From: Streptomyces griseosporeus
GTDB lineage: Bacteria > Actinomycetota > Actinomycetes > Streptomycetales > Streptomycetaceae
DNA length: 64,000 nucleotides
Assembly (NCBI RefSeq): GCF_014656055.1
Contig: NZ_BNBR01000002.1
Span: 747,164 to 811,163, forward strand
Direction of reading: 5' to 3'
Positions 35,269 to 44,700 of this stretch are shown piece by piece (the first letter of the stretch is position 1; every line of letters begins with the position of its first letter). The notes beneath the pieces are model-generated. The model ran no database searches. It was not told the DNA's origin and saw only the letters and a list, made by a program, of their open reading frames with translations. The translations under genes were made by a program, and so were the position numbers.

Positions 35269-35957
35269 CCGCAGGCATCGACACGCCGGACCGGCGCGGC
35301 CGTACCGGGCTGGACCGGCAGGGGCGCGACCTGACCGGCAACCCGCGGGTGCGGATCCGGGACGTGGAGGTGCTGTCCTGCGACTGGTACGTCCTGCGCA
35401 GGACGACCTTCGACTTCCGGCACAGCGACGGCCACTGGAGCCGGGAGCAGCGGGAGACCTACGACCGCGGCGACGGCGCCACGATCCTGCTCTACGACAG
35501 CGACCGGGGGACGGTCCTGCTGACCCGTCAGTTCCGTCTGCCCGCCTACGTCAACGGCCACCCCGACGGCATGCTGCTCGAAGCCGCGGCCGGGCTGCTG
35601 GACGGGGACACCCCCGAGGACGCGATCCGCAGGGAGGCGGAGGAGGAGACCGGCCAGGTCGTCGGTGCCCCCGAGCACGTCTTCGACGTCTACATGAGCC
35701 CCGGCTCGGTCACCGAGCGGCTCCACTTCTTCGCCGCCCCGTACCGGCCCTCGCCCTCCGCGGCGACCCAGCGGGGCGTCGCCGCGGAGGGCGAGGACAT
35801 CACCGTCGTGGAACTGCCCTTCCCGGAGGCGCTCGCCCTGATCCGCAGCGGCGGGATCGCGGACGCCAAGACCATCATGCTGCTGCAGTGGGCGGCCCTC
35901 GACGGACCGTTCGGGCCTGACATCAGGCCTCTTGGTAACGCTGCGTATTCTCGCTGA
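35265..35957 (+). CDS. Nudix hydrolase, NudK-like (GDP-mannose/ADP-sugar pyrophosphatase)
   Basis: The 230-residue protein carries a Nudix box of the NudK variant: A-A-G-L-L-D-G-D-T-P-E-D followed by R-R-E-A-E-E-E-T-G, which provides the Mg-binding glutamates. Y-M-S-P-G-S-V-T-E-R follows and L-R-V-E-type contacts come before. NudK cleaves GDP-mannose; relatives cleave ADP-ribose. It is the third gene of the DeoR operon and begins at a GTG overlapping the previous stop by 4 bp. Confidence 0.82.
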   Translation: MTAGIDTPDRRGRTGLDRQGRDLTGNPRVRIRDVEVLSCDWYVLRRTTFDFRHSDGHWSREQRETYDRGDGATILLYDSDRGTVLLTRQFRLPAYVNGHPDGMLLEAAAGLLDGDTPEDAIRREAEEETGQVVGAPEHVFDVYMSPGSVTERLHFFAAPYRPSPSAATQRGVAAEGEDITVVELPFPEALALIRSGGIADAKTIMLLQWAALDGPFGPDIRPLGNAAYSR

Positions 35958-36012
35958 GCACGCGGCGCAGCCGTCACGGCGCGAGGGTGCCGACACGATC
36001 TAGCCTGGAAGA

Positions 36013-36402
36013 GTGAGCACCGAGAGCGACGTCCGCGAGTTCCTGGCCTCCCGCCGGGCCCGGATCACTCCCGAGCAGGCCGGTCTGCCGGCCTACGGCG
36101 GCAACCGGCGCGTGCCCGGTCTGCGCCGCGAGGAGGTCGCACTGCTCGCCGGGGTCAGCATCGACTACTACGTGCGTCTGGAGCGCGGCCACCTGGCCGG
36201 GGCCTCGAAGGCGGTCCTCGACGCGATCGCGGACGCCCTTCAGTTCGACGAGGCGGAGCGCGCCCATCTGCACGACCTGGCGCGGGCCGCCGGCCGGCGC
36301 CCCTCGCGCCGCGGCCGGGCCCGCGGTCCCCTGCCCAAGAGCGTGCTGGGCGTGTCCCCCGCCGGCGACGCGACCCCGCGCGAGTCGGCCCCGGACGACT
36401 GA
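36013..36402 (+). CDS. XRE-family regulator lacking the MmyB ligand-binding domain
   Basis: The 129-residue protein has the characteristic N-terminus of the large actinobacterial XRE/MmyB family: F-L-A-S-R-R-A-R-I-T-P-E, R-R-V-P-G-L-R-R-E-E-V-A-L-L-A-G-V-S and Y-Y-V-R-L-E-R-G. Normal members are about 280 residues, with a C-terminal MmyB ligand-binding domain starting soon after A-G-R-R-P. Here that domain is missing and a 30-residue basic, Pro-rich tail ends the protein. A TAGCCT hexamer ends 6 bp before the GTG, so the message may be leaderless. It may be a truncated relic or a short DNA-binding form. Confidence 0.72.
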   Translation: MSTESDVREFLASRRARITPEQAGLPAYGGNRRVPGLRREEVALLAGVSIDYYVRLERGHLAGASKAVLDAIADALQFDEAERAHLHDLARAAGRRPSRRGRARGPLPKSVLGVSPAGDATPRESAPDD

Positions 36403-36488
36403 CCGCGGCCGGAACCGCGCTCACCGGGCTTCGGGGAGCAGCCGGGCGGCGGCCGGCTCACTGCCCACCGCCCCGGCGGGCCGGTGCC

Positions 36489-38096
36489 TCACCCGCGGAG
36501 CCAGACCGCCGTGTCGGCCGGGAGCCTGCCGTCGGGCGTGAGCGTGCCGCTGCACAGCAACAGACGCTCGTGCGGCGGGAGTTCGACGGGCGTGGCGGAC
36601 AGGTTGACCACGCAGAGCAGTCCGTGCGGGCGGCCGAAGGCAAGGACGCCTTCCGGGGCCGGGAGCCAGGTCAGCGGGCCGTCACCGAAGCCCTTCTCGG
36701 TCCGGCGCAGCAGCAGGGCCCGCCGGTACAGGGTGAGCATGGACTCCGGGTCGTCGCTCTGCCGGTCGACGGCGTACGCCGCCCAGCCGGCGGGCTGCGG
36801 CAACCAGGGCTCGTCGCGCGAGCCGAAACCGGCGTGGGGCGCGTCGGCGTTCCAAGGCAGCGGGATGCGGCAGCCGTCGCGGCCGGGATCGGTGCCGCCG
36901 CTGCGGAAGTGCATGGGGTCCTGGATGCGGTCGCGCGGTACCTCGGCCTCGGGCAGGCCGAGTTCCTCGCCCTGGTAGAGGTAGACGGAGCCGGGCAGGG
37001 CGAGGGTGAGCAGGGCGGCGGCGCGGGCGCGCCGGGTGCCGAGGTCGAGGTCGGTAGGGGTGCCGAAGGCCTTCGTCGCGAAGTCGAAGGCGGTGTCCTC
37101 ACGGCCGTAGCGGGTGACCGTCCGGGTGACGTCGTGGTTGCACAGCACCCAGGTGGCGGGGGCGCCGACGGGGGCGTGCTCGGCGAGGGTGTCGTCGATG
37201 GCCGCGCGCAGCCGGTCCGGCTCCCACGGGCAGGTGAGGAAGGTGAAGTTGAAGGCGGTGTGCAGTTCGTCGGGGCGCAGGTAGCGGGCGAAGCGTTCGG
37301 CGTCGGGGAGCCAGACCTCGCCGACGAAGACGGCGCCGTACTCGTCGGCGATCGCCCGCCAGGAGCGGTAGATGTCGTGGAGTCCGTCCTGGTCGATGTA
37401 GGGGTGCGCGTCGACGCCCTCCTGGAAGTCCGCGAGCGCCGGGTCCTTGACGAGCAGGGCGGCGGAGTCGATGCGGACGCCCGCGACTCCGCGTTCGAAC
37501 CAGAAGCGGAGGATGTCCTCGTGCTCCCGGCGGACGGCGGGGTGGTCCCAGTTCAGGTCGGGCTGTTCGGGCGTGAACAGGTGCAGGTACCACTCGCCGT
37601 CGGGCACCCGGGTCCAGGTGGGGCCGGCGAACTGGGACGGCCAGTCGTTGGGCGGGAGTTCGCCGTGCTCGCCGCGGCCGGGCCGGAAGTGGAACAGCTC
37701 GCGTTCGGGGCTGCCGGGGCCGGCCTCGACGGCGGCGCGGAACCAGGGGTGCTGGTCGGAGACGTGGTTGGGGACGATGTCGACGATGACACGGATGCCC
37801 ATCTCGGCGGCCTGGGCGATGAGTTTCTCGGCCTCCTCCAGGGTGCCGAAGGCCGGGTCGATGGCGCGGTAGTCGGCGACGTCGTAGCCGCCGTCGACCA
37901 TCGGGGAGGCGTACCAGGGGGTGAACCAGACGGCGTCGACGCCGAGGTCGGCGAGGTGGGACAGGCGTGCCCGGGCGCCCGCGAGGTCCCCGATGCCGTC
38001 ACCGTCGCCGTCGGCGAAACTGCGGGGGTACACCTGGTAGATGACGGCGTCTCGCCACCAGTGGTCAGCGGTGCGGGGCGGATGAGGGGCTGCCAC
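36489..38096 (-). CDS. aglA: Intracellular alpha-glucosidase (GH13)
   Basis: The 535-residue GH13 protein has all conserved regions: V-D-I-V-P-N-H (region I), nucleophile Asp210 in G-V-R-I-D-S-A, acid/base Glu260 in F-V-G-E-V-W-L-P and Asp322 in L-C-N-H-D-V-T-R. W-W-R-D-A-V-I-Y-Q-V-Y-P-R-S-F is the usual start of oligo-alpha-glucosidases. No signal peptide is present. It is last in a binding-protein/permease/permease/glucosidase series and would split imported alpha-gluco-oligosaccharides. The nearby GH87 enzyme suggests nigero-oligosaccharides rather than maltose. The GTG has AAAGGA 9 nt upstream. The symbol is a family name. Confidence 0.88.
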   Translation of the reverse strand: MAAPHPPRTADHWWRDAVIYQVYPRSFADGDGDGIGDLAGARARLSHLADLGVDAVWFTPWYASPMVDGGYDVADYRAIDPAFGTLEEAEKLIAQAAEMGIRVIVDIVPNHVSDQHPWFRAAVEAGPGSPERELFHFRPGRGEHGELPPNDWPSQFAGPTWTRVPDGEWYLHLFTPEQPDLNWDHPAVRREHEDILRFWFERGVAGVRIDSAALLVKDPALADFQEGVDAHPYIDQDGLHDIYRSWRAIADEYGAVFVGEVWLPDAERFARYLRPDELHTAFNFTFLTCPWEPDRLRAAIDDTLAEHAPVGAPATWVLCNHDVTRTVTRYGREDTAFDFATKAFGTPTDLDLGTRRARAAALLTLALPGSVYLYQGEELGLPEAEVPRDRIQDPMHFRSGGTDPGRDGCRIPLPWNADAPHAGFGSRDEPWLPQPAGWAAYAVDRQSDDPESMLTLYRRALLLRRTEKGFGDGPLTWLPAPEGVLAFGRPHGLLCVVNLSATPVELPPHERLLLCSGTLTPDGRLPADTAVWLRG

Positions 38097-38162
38097 GTGA
38101 GACGGTCCTTTCGACGGCAGGGGTGGAAGCGGCCGGATGGCCGGGGCAGGCGGGTGCGGTTG

Positions 38163-38213
38163 CTTCGCCGCCGGCCCGGAGGCTGCGGGGCGTCGGACGG
38201 GCCGGCGGCGAAG
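38163..38213 (-). other. Perfect 16-bp intra-operon hairpin before aglA
   Basis: CTTCGCCGCCGGCCCG (38163-38178) and its exact complement (38198-38213) enclose a 19-base loop in the 173-bp gap between the second permease and the alpha-glucosidase gene. It lies about 67 nt before the aglA start and 57 nt after the permease stop. It is a candidate partial terminator or mRNA-stability element separating transporter from enzyme expression. Nothing else is seen in this gap. Confidence 0.7.
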
Positions 38214-38269
38214 GTGTGGGCCGGAGCGGGCGGACGGCGGGTCGGCCGTCGGCACCGTCGGGCATCGGG

Positions 38270-39145
38270 TCAGCCCTTGAGGCCGCCGGCGGTCAGACCG
38301 CTCATGATGTTGCGCTGGAAGACGAGGAAGAGCAGCAGGGTCGGCAGAGAGGCGATGGTGAGCGCCGCGATGAGGACGTTCACGGGGACGCCGTTGGACA
38401 GGGAGTAGATGCCGACGTTGAGGGTCTGTTTGGAGGGGTCGGGGAGGGTGAGCATCGGCCACAGGAAGTCCTTCCAGATGCCGACGACCGCGAAGATCGA
38501 CACCACGCCGAGGATCGGCCGGGAGACGGGCAGCACGATCGACCACAGGATGCGCACCGGGGAGGCTCCGTCCATCGCCGCGGCGTCGAGGATCTCCTGC
38601 GGGATGGAGTCGAAGAACCGCTTCAGCAGGAAGACGGTGAAGGCATTGGTGACGGAGGGCAGCCAGATCGCCCAGGGCGTGTCGAGCAGGTTGCGCTGCA
38701 CGACCGGCACGTCGAGGACGGTGAGGTACTGCGGGACGACGAGGACGGTCGCCGGGATCATCAGCGTGGCGAGCATCATCCCGAGGATCGCCTTGCCGAG
38801 GACGGGGCGGAGCTTGGACAGCGCGTAGGCGGCGGCGACGTCGAGGACGAGCTGGAAGGCGAGGGCGCCGAACGCGTAGTAGAGCGTGTTGAACAACAGC
38901 GTGGACAGGTCCATGACCTCCCAGGCGCGGGAGTAGTTGTCCGGCGCGAAGGACTGCGGCACCCAGGTCGGGGGCGTCCGGACCACTTCCTGGCTGTCCT
39001 TGAAGCCGCTGGAGATCATCCAGTACAGCGGCCCGAGGAAGACGAGGGTGAACCCGGTGACGACGAGGCCGAAGACGGTGCGGTAGACGGCCTTGCCGCG
39101 GGGCCGGGCGAGTTGGGCGGGTGAGACGAGTGTGCGTGTGGACAT
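38270..39145 (-). CDS. Carbohydrate ABC transporter permease (MalG-type), alpha-glucan locus
   Basis: The 291-residue protein has six helices, with G-P-L-Y-W-M-I-S-S-G-F-K after the first, as in MalG-type permeases. The EAA loop is D-A-A-A-M-D-G-A-S followed by I-V-L-P-V-S. It lies 16 bp behind the other permease and should form the membrane channel with it. No ATPase gene is linked; Streptomyces sugar porters commonly share the ATPase MsiK. Confidence 0.9.
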   Translation of the reverse strand: MSTRTLVSPAQLARPRGKAVYRTVFGLVVTGFTLVFLGPLYWMISSGFKDSQEVVRTPPTWVPQSFAPDNYSRAWEVMDLSTLLFNTLYYAFGALAFQLVLDVAAAYALSKLRPVLGKAILGMMLATLMIPATVLVVPQYLTVLDVPVVQRNLLDTPWAIWLPSVTNAFTVFLLKRFFDSIPQEILDAAAMDGASPVRILWSIVLPVSRPILGVVSIFAVVGIWKDFLWPMLTLPDPSKQTLNVGIYSLSNGVPVNVLIAALTIASLPTLLLFLVFQRNIMSGLTAGGLKG

Positions 39146-39161
39146 GCCGGTTCCCCCGGGT

Positions 39162-40124
39162 CTACTCGTCGCGGGCGCGGCTGAGCCTGGCGTACGCCGC
39201 CGAGAACCCGGCGAGCAGGACGAGCAGGAGCAGGCCGAGCGCCGCCGCGGCGCCGTAGTTGTTGAAGTTGAAGGCGTACTGGTAGATGAGGTAGACGACC
39301 GTGGTGGTCGAGCCCTCCGGTCCGGCGCCGCCGGTCAGCAGGAACGGTTCGATGAAGACCTGCATGGTGGCGATGATCTGCATGAGCAGCATCAGCGACA
39401 GGATGAGGCGGGTCTGCGGGATGGTGACGTGCCAGATCTTGCGCAGCAGGCCGGCGCCGTCGAGTTCGGCCGCCTCGTACAGCTCGCCGGGGATGCCCTG
39501 GAGGGCGGCCAGGTAGATGAGGGTGGCGCCGCCCATGTTCATCCAGGTCGCGGCGATGACGACGGACGGCATCGCGAGGTCGGGGTCCTGCAGCCATTGC
39601 TGTTCGGGCAGGTGCAGGAACCGCAAAATCTCGTTGAGCAGGCCGTATCCGGGGTCGTAGAGGTACTTGAAGAGCAGGACGGAGGCGACCGGCGGCAGCA
39701 TGACCGGCAGGTAGACGAGCAGCCGGAGGTAGCCCTGGCCGTGGCGGAACTCGTTGATGACGATCGCGACGAGGAACGGCACCGCGAAGCCGATCAGCAG
39801 CGCGAGCAGGGTGAACAGCAGGGTGTTGCGCCAGGCCTGCCAGAAGGCGGGGTCGTTGACGACGGTGCGGAGGTTGTCCAGGCCGACCCAATGGGTGCCG
39901 CCCGCCTCGGTCTTCTGGAAGGCGAGGAAGAACTCGCGGATCATCGGGTACCAGGAGAAGACCGCGAAGCACAGCACGGCGCCGATGAGGAAGCCGTGCG
40001 CGGTGAGGTTGCGGCGCAGGCCGCGGCTGAACCGCTCGCTGCGGGACGGGCGCCCCGCCGGGCGGGGCGGGGCCGTACGGCGGGAGGTGCCCGCCGGGGT
40101 CTTCGTCAGGCTCGGGGCCGACAT
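39162..40124 (-). CDS. Carbohydrate ABC transporter permease (MalF-type), alpha-glucan locus
   Basis: The 320-residue protein has a basic N-terminal tail of about 45 residues, six helices and the EAA loop Y-E-A-A-E-L-D-G-A-G followed by V-T-I-P-Q-T. The start at 40124 (MSAPSLTKTP) is supported by GAGGAG 6 nt upstream; an in-frame start at 40151 is less likely because it runs into the preceding gene. It lies 23 bp behind the binding-protein gene. Confidence 0.9.
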   Translation of the reverse strand: MSAPSLTKTPAGTSRRTAPPRPAGRPSRSERFSRGLRRNLTAHGFLIGAVLCFAVFSWYPMIREFFLAFQKTEAGGTHWVGLDNLRTVVNDPAFWQAWRNTLLFTLLALLIGFAVPFLVAIVINEFRHGQGYLRLLVYLPVMLPPVASVLLFKYLYDPGYGLLNEILRFLHLPEQQWLQDPDLAMPSVVIAATWMNMGGATLIYLAALQGIPGELYEAAELDGAGLLRKIWHVTIPQTRLILSLMLLMQIIATMQVFIEPFLLTGGAGPEGSTTTVVYLIYQYAFNFNNYGAAAALGLLLLVLLAGFSAAYARLSRARDE

Positions 40125-40147
40125 CGTCGCTCCTCGGTGCGTGCCGG

Positions 40148-41560
40148 TCACTGATTGGCGAGGACCTGGTCGACCTGGTCCGCGGCGGTGGAGAGCAGCT
40201 TGTCGATGTCGGCGTCCTTGTCGGTGAGGATGCCGGACATGACGTTGTCGAGGACCTTGTAGATCTCCTGGGCCTTCGGCGGCTCGGCCTTTCCGGGGAC
40301 CGGGTTGTCCATGAACGTCTTGAAGTTGGCGACGGGCATGGTGGCGTTGGCGAGGCGGGCGCCGTCATCCTTCTTCTTCGACTCGCCGAGCCAGAAGTTG
40401 GGCTGCGGGACGCCGACGGGGAGGTTGTCGGCCTTGGTGCGGGCCCAGTCGAACTGGCCCTTGCCGACGGTGAGGTTCTTGAAGTTCAGCCAGGCGATCG
40501 CGGCCTTGATCTTGTCGCCGGAGATCCCCTTCTTGATCATGTAGTTGTTGCCGCCGGCCAGGGTGGCCTTCTCGCCGGGGATGGGGCCCATGCCGAAGTT
40601 CTCGTACTTGGCGCCGAGCTGCTGGACCATGTAGGCGATGTCGTCGGGGGCGGCGAGGAACATGCCGAGCTTGTCGGTGGCGATCTGCTTCTGCAGGTCG
40701 CCCCACTTCAGCAGCTGGGTCTTGCCCATGCTGTCGTCCTCCCAGCGCATGGCGTGGAGGGTGCGGGCGACCTCGCGGCCGGTCGCGTTGTCGAAGGCGG
40801 CCTTCTTGCCGGTCGCGTCGACGATGTCGCCGCCGCGGCTGTACATGTGCGCGGTGAAGTGCCAGCCGCCGGTGTTGGCGGCGCTGTACTCGCCGAAGCC
40901 GGCGATGCCGTCGCCGAGTCCGGCGATCTTCTTGGCGGCGGCACGGACCTCGTCCCAGGTGCGCGGCGGGTTGTCAGGGTCGAGGCCGGCTTGCTGGAAG
41001 AGCTTGCGGTTGATGAGCAGGCCCATCGTGTAGTTGCTGGTGGGCAGCCCGTAGAGCTTGCCGTCGTGCTTGAGCGAGGCGAGGACGTTCGGGTCGATGT
41101 CCTTCAGCAGCGGCACGGTCTTGTCGGTGACGTAGGCGGTGATGTCCTCGGCGCCGTCGTTGTCGAGCACCTGCGGCAGGTCGGTGAAGTAGGTGTAGAA
41201 GACGTCGGGCTGGGAGTGCGCCTTCAGCATCGCGGTGAAGCGGGGCGGCTCCAGGCACTGGCCGGGCGTGGAGCGGCCCTCGATGGTCACGTTCGGGTAG
41301 GTCTTGTGGAACTCGGCGACGTCCTCCTTCCACTCCTTCAGCTCGGCCGCCTTGGCCGCCGGCGGCATGCAGTCGATCGTGATCGTCACCTTGGTCTTCG
41401 GGTTCAGCGGCGCGGCCGGGTCGGAGGACCCGCTGCCGGAGTTGCCGCTGCCGTTGTCGCTGCTGCTGGTGCCGCAGGCGGCGAGAGCGGTCAGCGTGAG
41501 GGCGGAGACGACGGCGATCGCGCCGGTGCGGCGGGTACGGCGGAGCCGGGCTGTTCTCAT
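40148..41560 (-). CDS. Alpha-gluco-oligosaccharide ABC transporter, substrate-binding lipoprotein
   Basis: The 470-residue protein begins with a Tat-like basic stretch and a lipobox L-A-A-C-G, then a long Ser/Gly/Asn linker. The mature part is a family 1 solute-binding protein (V-T-I-E-G-R-S-T, W-D-E-V-R-A-A-A-K-K-I-A-G, M-F-L-A-A-P-D-D). It is first in the transport operon. AAGGGGACC precedes the ATG. The ligand is inferred from the linked GH87 and GH13 enzymes as an alpha-gluco-oligosaccharide, possibly nigerose-type. Confidence 0.87.
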   Translation of the reverse strand: MRTARLRRTRRTGAIAVVSALTLTALAACGTSSSDNGSGNSGSGSSDPAAPLNPKTKVTITIDCMPPAAKAAELKEWKEDVAEFHKTYPNVTIEGRSTPGQCLEPPRFTAMLKAHSQPDVFYTYFTDLPQVLDNDGAEDITAYVTDKTVPLLKDIDPNVLASLKHDGKLYGLPTSNYTMGLLINRKLFQQAGLDPDNPPRTWDEVRAAAKKIAGLGDGIAGFGEYSAANTGGWHFTAHMYSRGGDIVDATGKKAAFDNATGREVARTLHAMRWEDDSMGKTQLLKWGDLQKQIATDKLGMFLAAPDDIAYMVQQLGAKYENFGMGPIPGEKATLAGGNNYMIKKGISGDKIKAAIAWLNFKNLTVGKGQFDWARTKADNLPVGVPQPNFWLGESKKKDDGARLANATMPVANFKTFMDNPVPGKAEPPKAQEIYKVLDNVMSGILTDKDADIDKLLSTAADQVDQVLANQ

Positions 41561-41649
41561 GGGTGGTCCCCTTCGGGCGGTGAACGTGAGGTGGCCCCGT
41601 CGCCGGTGCGGTGTGGGGCGCCGCACACTCAACCACCGCCGACAAGTGA

Positions 41650-41674
41650 ACGCAATATCTCGCGCAGACTTGCG
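41650..41674 (-). promoter_or_regulatory. Possible LacI half-sites upstream of the binding-protein gene
   Basis: ACGCAA (41650-41655) and CTTGCG (41669-41674) form an inverted pair about 90-115 bp before the binding-protein start. The same CTTGCG/CGCAAG core recurs upstream of the LacI gene at 47.7-47.8 kb, so a common regulator is plausible. I cannot define the -35 and -10 boxes with confidence. Confidence 0.4.
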
Positions 41675-41687
41675 TAAATTTCCGACA

Positions 41688-41718
41688 GCAGCCCGGAAGC
41701 GCGAGGCTTCCGGGCTGC
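41688..41718 (-). terminator. Terminator of the GH87 gene
   Basis: GCAGCCCGGAAGC (41688-41700) and its exact complement (41706-41718) form a 13-bp stem with a 5-base loop, starting only 6 bp past the GH87 stop codon. It should separate the GH87 message from the transport operon downstream. Confidence 0.8.
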
Positions 41719-41724
41719 CGGGTG

Positions 41725-44700
41725 TCACGGGTTGATGTTGATCTTGAAGGTGGAGGTGGTGTTGCGGACGTCGACCGCGTTGCCGCTCAACTCCAGCCCG
41801 TTGAACGTCACTTCACCGATGGCCGGGCCTTGGTTCGGCTCGGGCATCTCGTTGGCCCACAGCCCGAAGCCCGACTTGGCGTCGAAGGCGTCGCCGCTCC
41901 TGCGGGCACCGGTGACCGAGATGTCGGTGAACACCGTGTCCTTGATGGGATATTGCGGCTGTCCGTTGACGTACTGCGTCTGGAACATGATTCCGCTGTA
42001 CGTCGGGTCGACGATGTCGAGGTGGTTGACCCGGATCCCCTGGAACACCTTGGACGCGGAGAACAACCAGATGCCGGGGAAGGTCTGCTGCCCCCAGAAG
42101 TGGCCGCCGGCCCGGACGACGGAGATGTTCTCGAAGGTCGTCGGCTCGGTCCCGAAGCCGTTCATCGGGTAGCCGAAGTCCAGGGAGGAGATGGTGATCC
42201 CCGAGTAGACGAGCGTGTCGGCGATGTGGATGTTGCGGAAGGTGTTGTTGTAGCCGCCGTAGACGGCGATCCCCGCCGCCCGCCAGGTCAGGGTGGTGGT
42301 CAGGTTCTCGTAGACGTTGTTCTTCTCGTCCGCGCCGCCCGCGTCGATCGCCGAGAACAGCGCGAAGCTGTCGTCACCGGTGGCCCGGGCGTCGTTGTTG
42401 GCGACGAGGTTGTCCGTCGACCCGTTGGTCATGTTGACGCCGTCGGCGAACGTGTCCCGGATCCGGGAGTTCCTGATCGTCATCCGGTCGGTGTTCGCGC
42501 CCCAGTAGAGGCACACCATGTGCTCGACCCAGATGTCGTCGATGACGATGTCCGACACGTTGGAGAAGTCGAACACCTTGCCCGGTCCGTCGATGCGGGA
42601 GGTGTAGTTGCCGAAGTAGGCGAAGCCCTGGAACAGCGAGCCCTTGGCCGTGGCCTCGGCCCGGAACCCGATGTCGGTGTTCTCCTGCGCCGCCGGCGCG
42701 TGGAACCGCGTGTACCAGGGCCCGGCACCCACCACCTTCACGGCCTTGCCGTACACCTGGAACTTGCTCGCCGTCTCGTAGTCGCCGGGCGGCAGATAGA
42801 CGCCGACGAGCTTGCCGGTGGTGTCCATGCGGACCTTGTCGAGGGCGTCCTGCACGGCCTGGTGCGTGAAGCCGGCCGGCACGGCGTACGCGGCCGGGTC
42901 GGGGTTGGCGACCGGCGTGGCCTGCTCCAGGCTGACGAAGTCGATGGCGTAGGTGGAGGTGTTCGCCGCGTCCTTCTGCAGCCGGATCCTGCTGCCCTTG
43001 GGCACGGTCTCACCGAGGAGGAGGTGCGCCTCGTCGTAGATGTGCCGCGGGGCTCCGGCACTCGGGGAGTTCCCGGGTGAGGCCTCCGCGCCGTACAGCC
43101 AGGCGTACTTCGAGGTGAGCGGCAGAGCCTTCTTGAGGACGCCGTCGACGTAGACGTCGATCGTGGCGTCGGTGCCGCCGCCGCCCGCGGCGTCCGGGAT
43201 GGAGAAGCGGGTGACCAGGGTGTTGGTCGCGGCGCGGGTGGTGAACTCGACGTACTCCCCCGTCGCGTCCAGGGTCACGGCCCGGCGGCCGGACGCCTCT
43301 CCCGCGACGTCGCCGATCGTGCGGTTCGGCCCGACGACGGTGGCACCGCCGCCGACCGTGCCGTCCTCCGCCTCGTACATGTCGTACGGCATGTGGGCGC
43401 CGCGTCCGACGAACAGCGGCTGGGTGGCGGTGTTGTTGGCGCGCTTGACGGGCAGTTCGTTGCCGTCGTCGGCGATGACGGTCTTGACGGTGTACGACCC
43501 GTTGGCGGCGGTCCAGGCGCCGAGGTCCACGCCGGCGGAGGCACCGGCGGCAAGCGTGCCGGTGTACGCGCCGGTCAGGGTCTTGACGGTGGCCCCCTGG
43601 GCGTCCGTCACGGTCAGCGTGACGCCGTGGCTGCCGCTCGTGGTGGCCTTGTTGCCCTGGTTCCTCAGCGCGACCTTGAAGGTGACGGCGTCACCGGCGG
43701 CCGGGCTGGACGGCGCAGTGGTCACCGAGGAGGCGACCAGGTCGGCGCTCTCGACGGGCTTGACCACCAGCGAAGTGGAGCTGGTGTAAGTGTTGTTGGA
43801 CTCGTTCTGCTCGATCACCGCGTTGCCCTCGTCGGCGACGGCGCTGAGCTGGTAGGTGCCCGCGTCCCGCTGCCCGAGCGAGGCGGTGACGGTGGTCTGC
43901 GCGCCGGCCGCGAGCCGGCCGACCTGCGCGGTGGCGACCTTGGTGCCGCCCAGCCGGACGGCCAGGGCGCTCGCCGGGGCCTCGGCCGGGCCGCTGTTGC
44001 GCACGGTCGCCGAGACACTGATGGTGTCCGACTCCACCGGCGCGGCGGGCGACACGGTCAGCCCGGTCACCTCCAGGTCCGGGTTGGGCGCCGGCACCCC
44101 GATCACCTGGAACTCGGCCAGCTGCCCGGCCGGGGCGCCGGAGTTGGCCGTGAACCTCAGCTGCACGTCGGCCACCCGGGCGGAGGCGGGCACGGTGACG
44201 CTGTTGCCGGCGGCCGGGTCGAAGGTGTAGCTCTTCGCCGCGACGAGCGAGGTGAAGCCGGAGGCGCTCTGCTCCCGGCCCAGCACCTCTATGGTCTGCG
44301 TCCGCTTCGACCAGGCGGCGTCGGGGTTGAGCCGCAGCACCAGCCGGTCCACGTCGGCGTTGGCGCCGAGCTTCACGGTGAGGGTGTTCGGGTAACTGCC
44401 GCCCGCGCCCTCCCAGTACGTGCTCACGTTGTTGTCGTTGGCGTTCTCGGCGGCGTAGGTGTACACCACCGAAGAGGCGCTGATCGGCTTGCCGACGGCG
44501 AGATCGGAGCCGGGGCCGCCACTGCCGTTGCGGGTGACGCTGTTGCTCGGCGCGGACTGGTTGCCGACGGCGTCCCTGGCCCGCACGGCGTACGTCACCG
44601 TGCTCGTCGCGGGCTGGGTGTCGGTGTACGTGGTGACGTCACCGGCGACGCTGCCGCGCAGCGTGTTGTTGGCGTACACGTCGTAGGCGGTGACGCCGAC

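Noticed and set aside
36489..41560. Reading the GH13/ABC set as a plain maltose (mal) operon
   Set aside because: The motifs would allow it, but the adjacent GH87 enzyme, the glycanase relic and the local LacI gene make an alpha-1,3-glucan role the simpler account. I keep maltose as an alternative.
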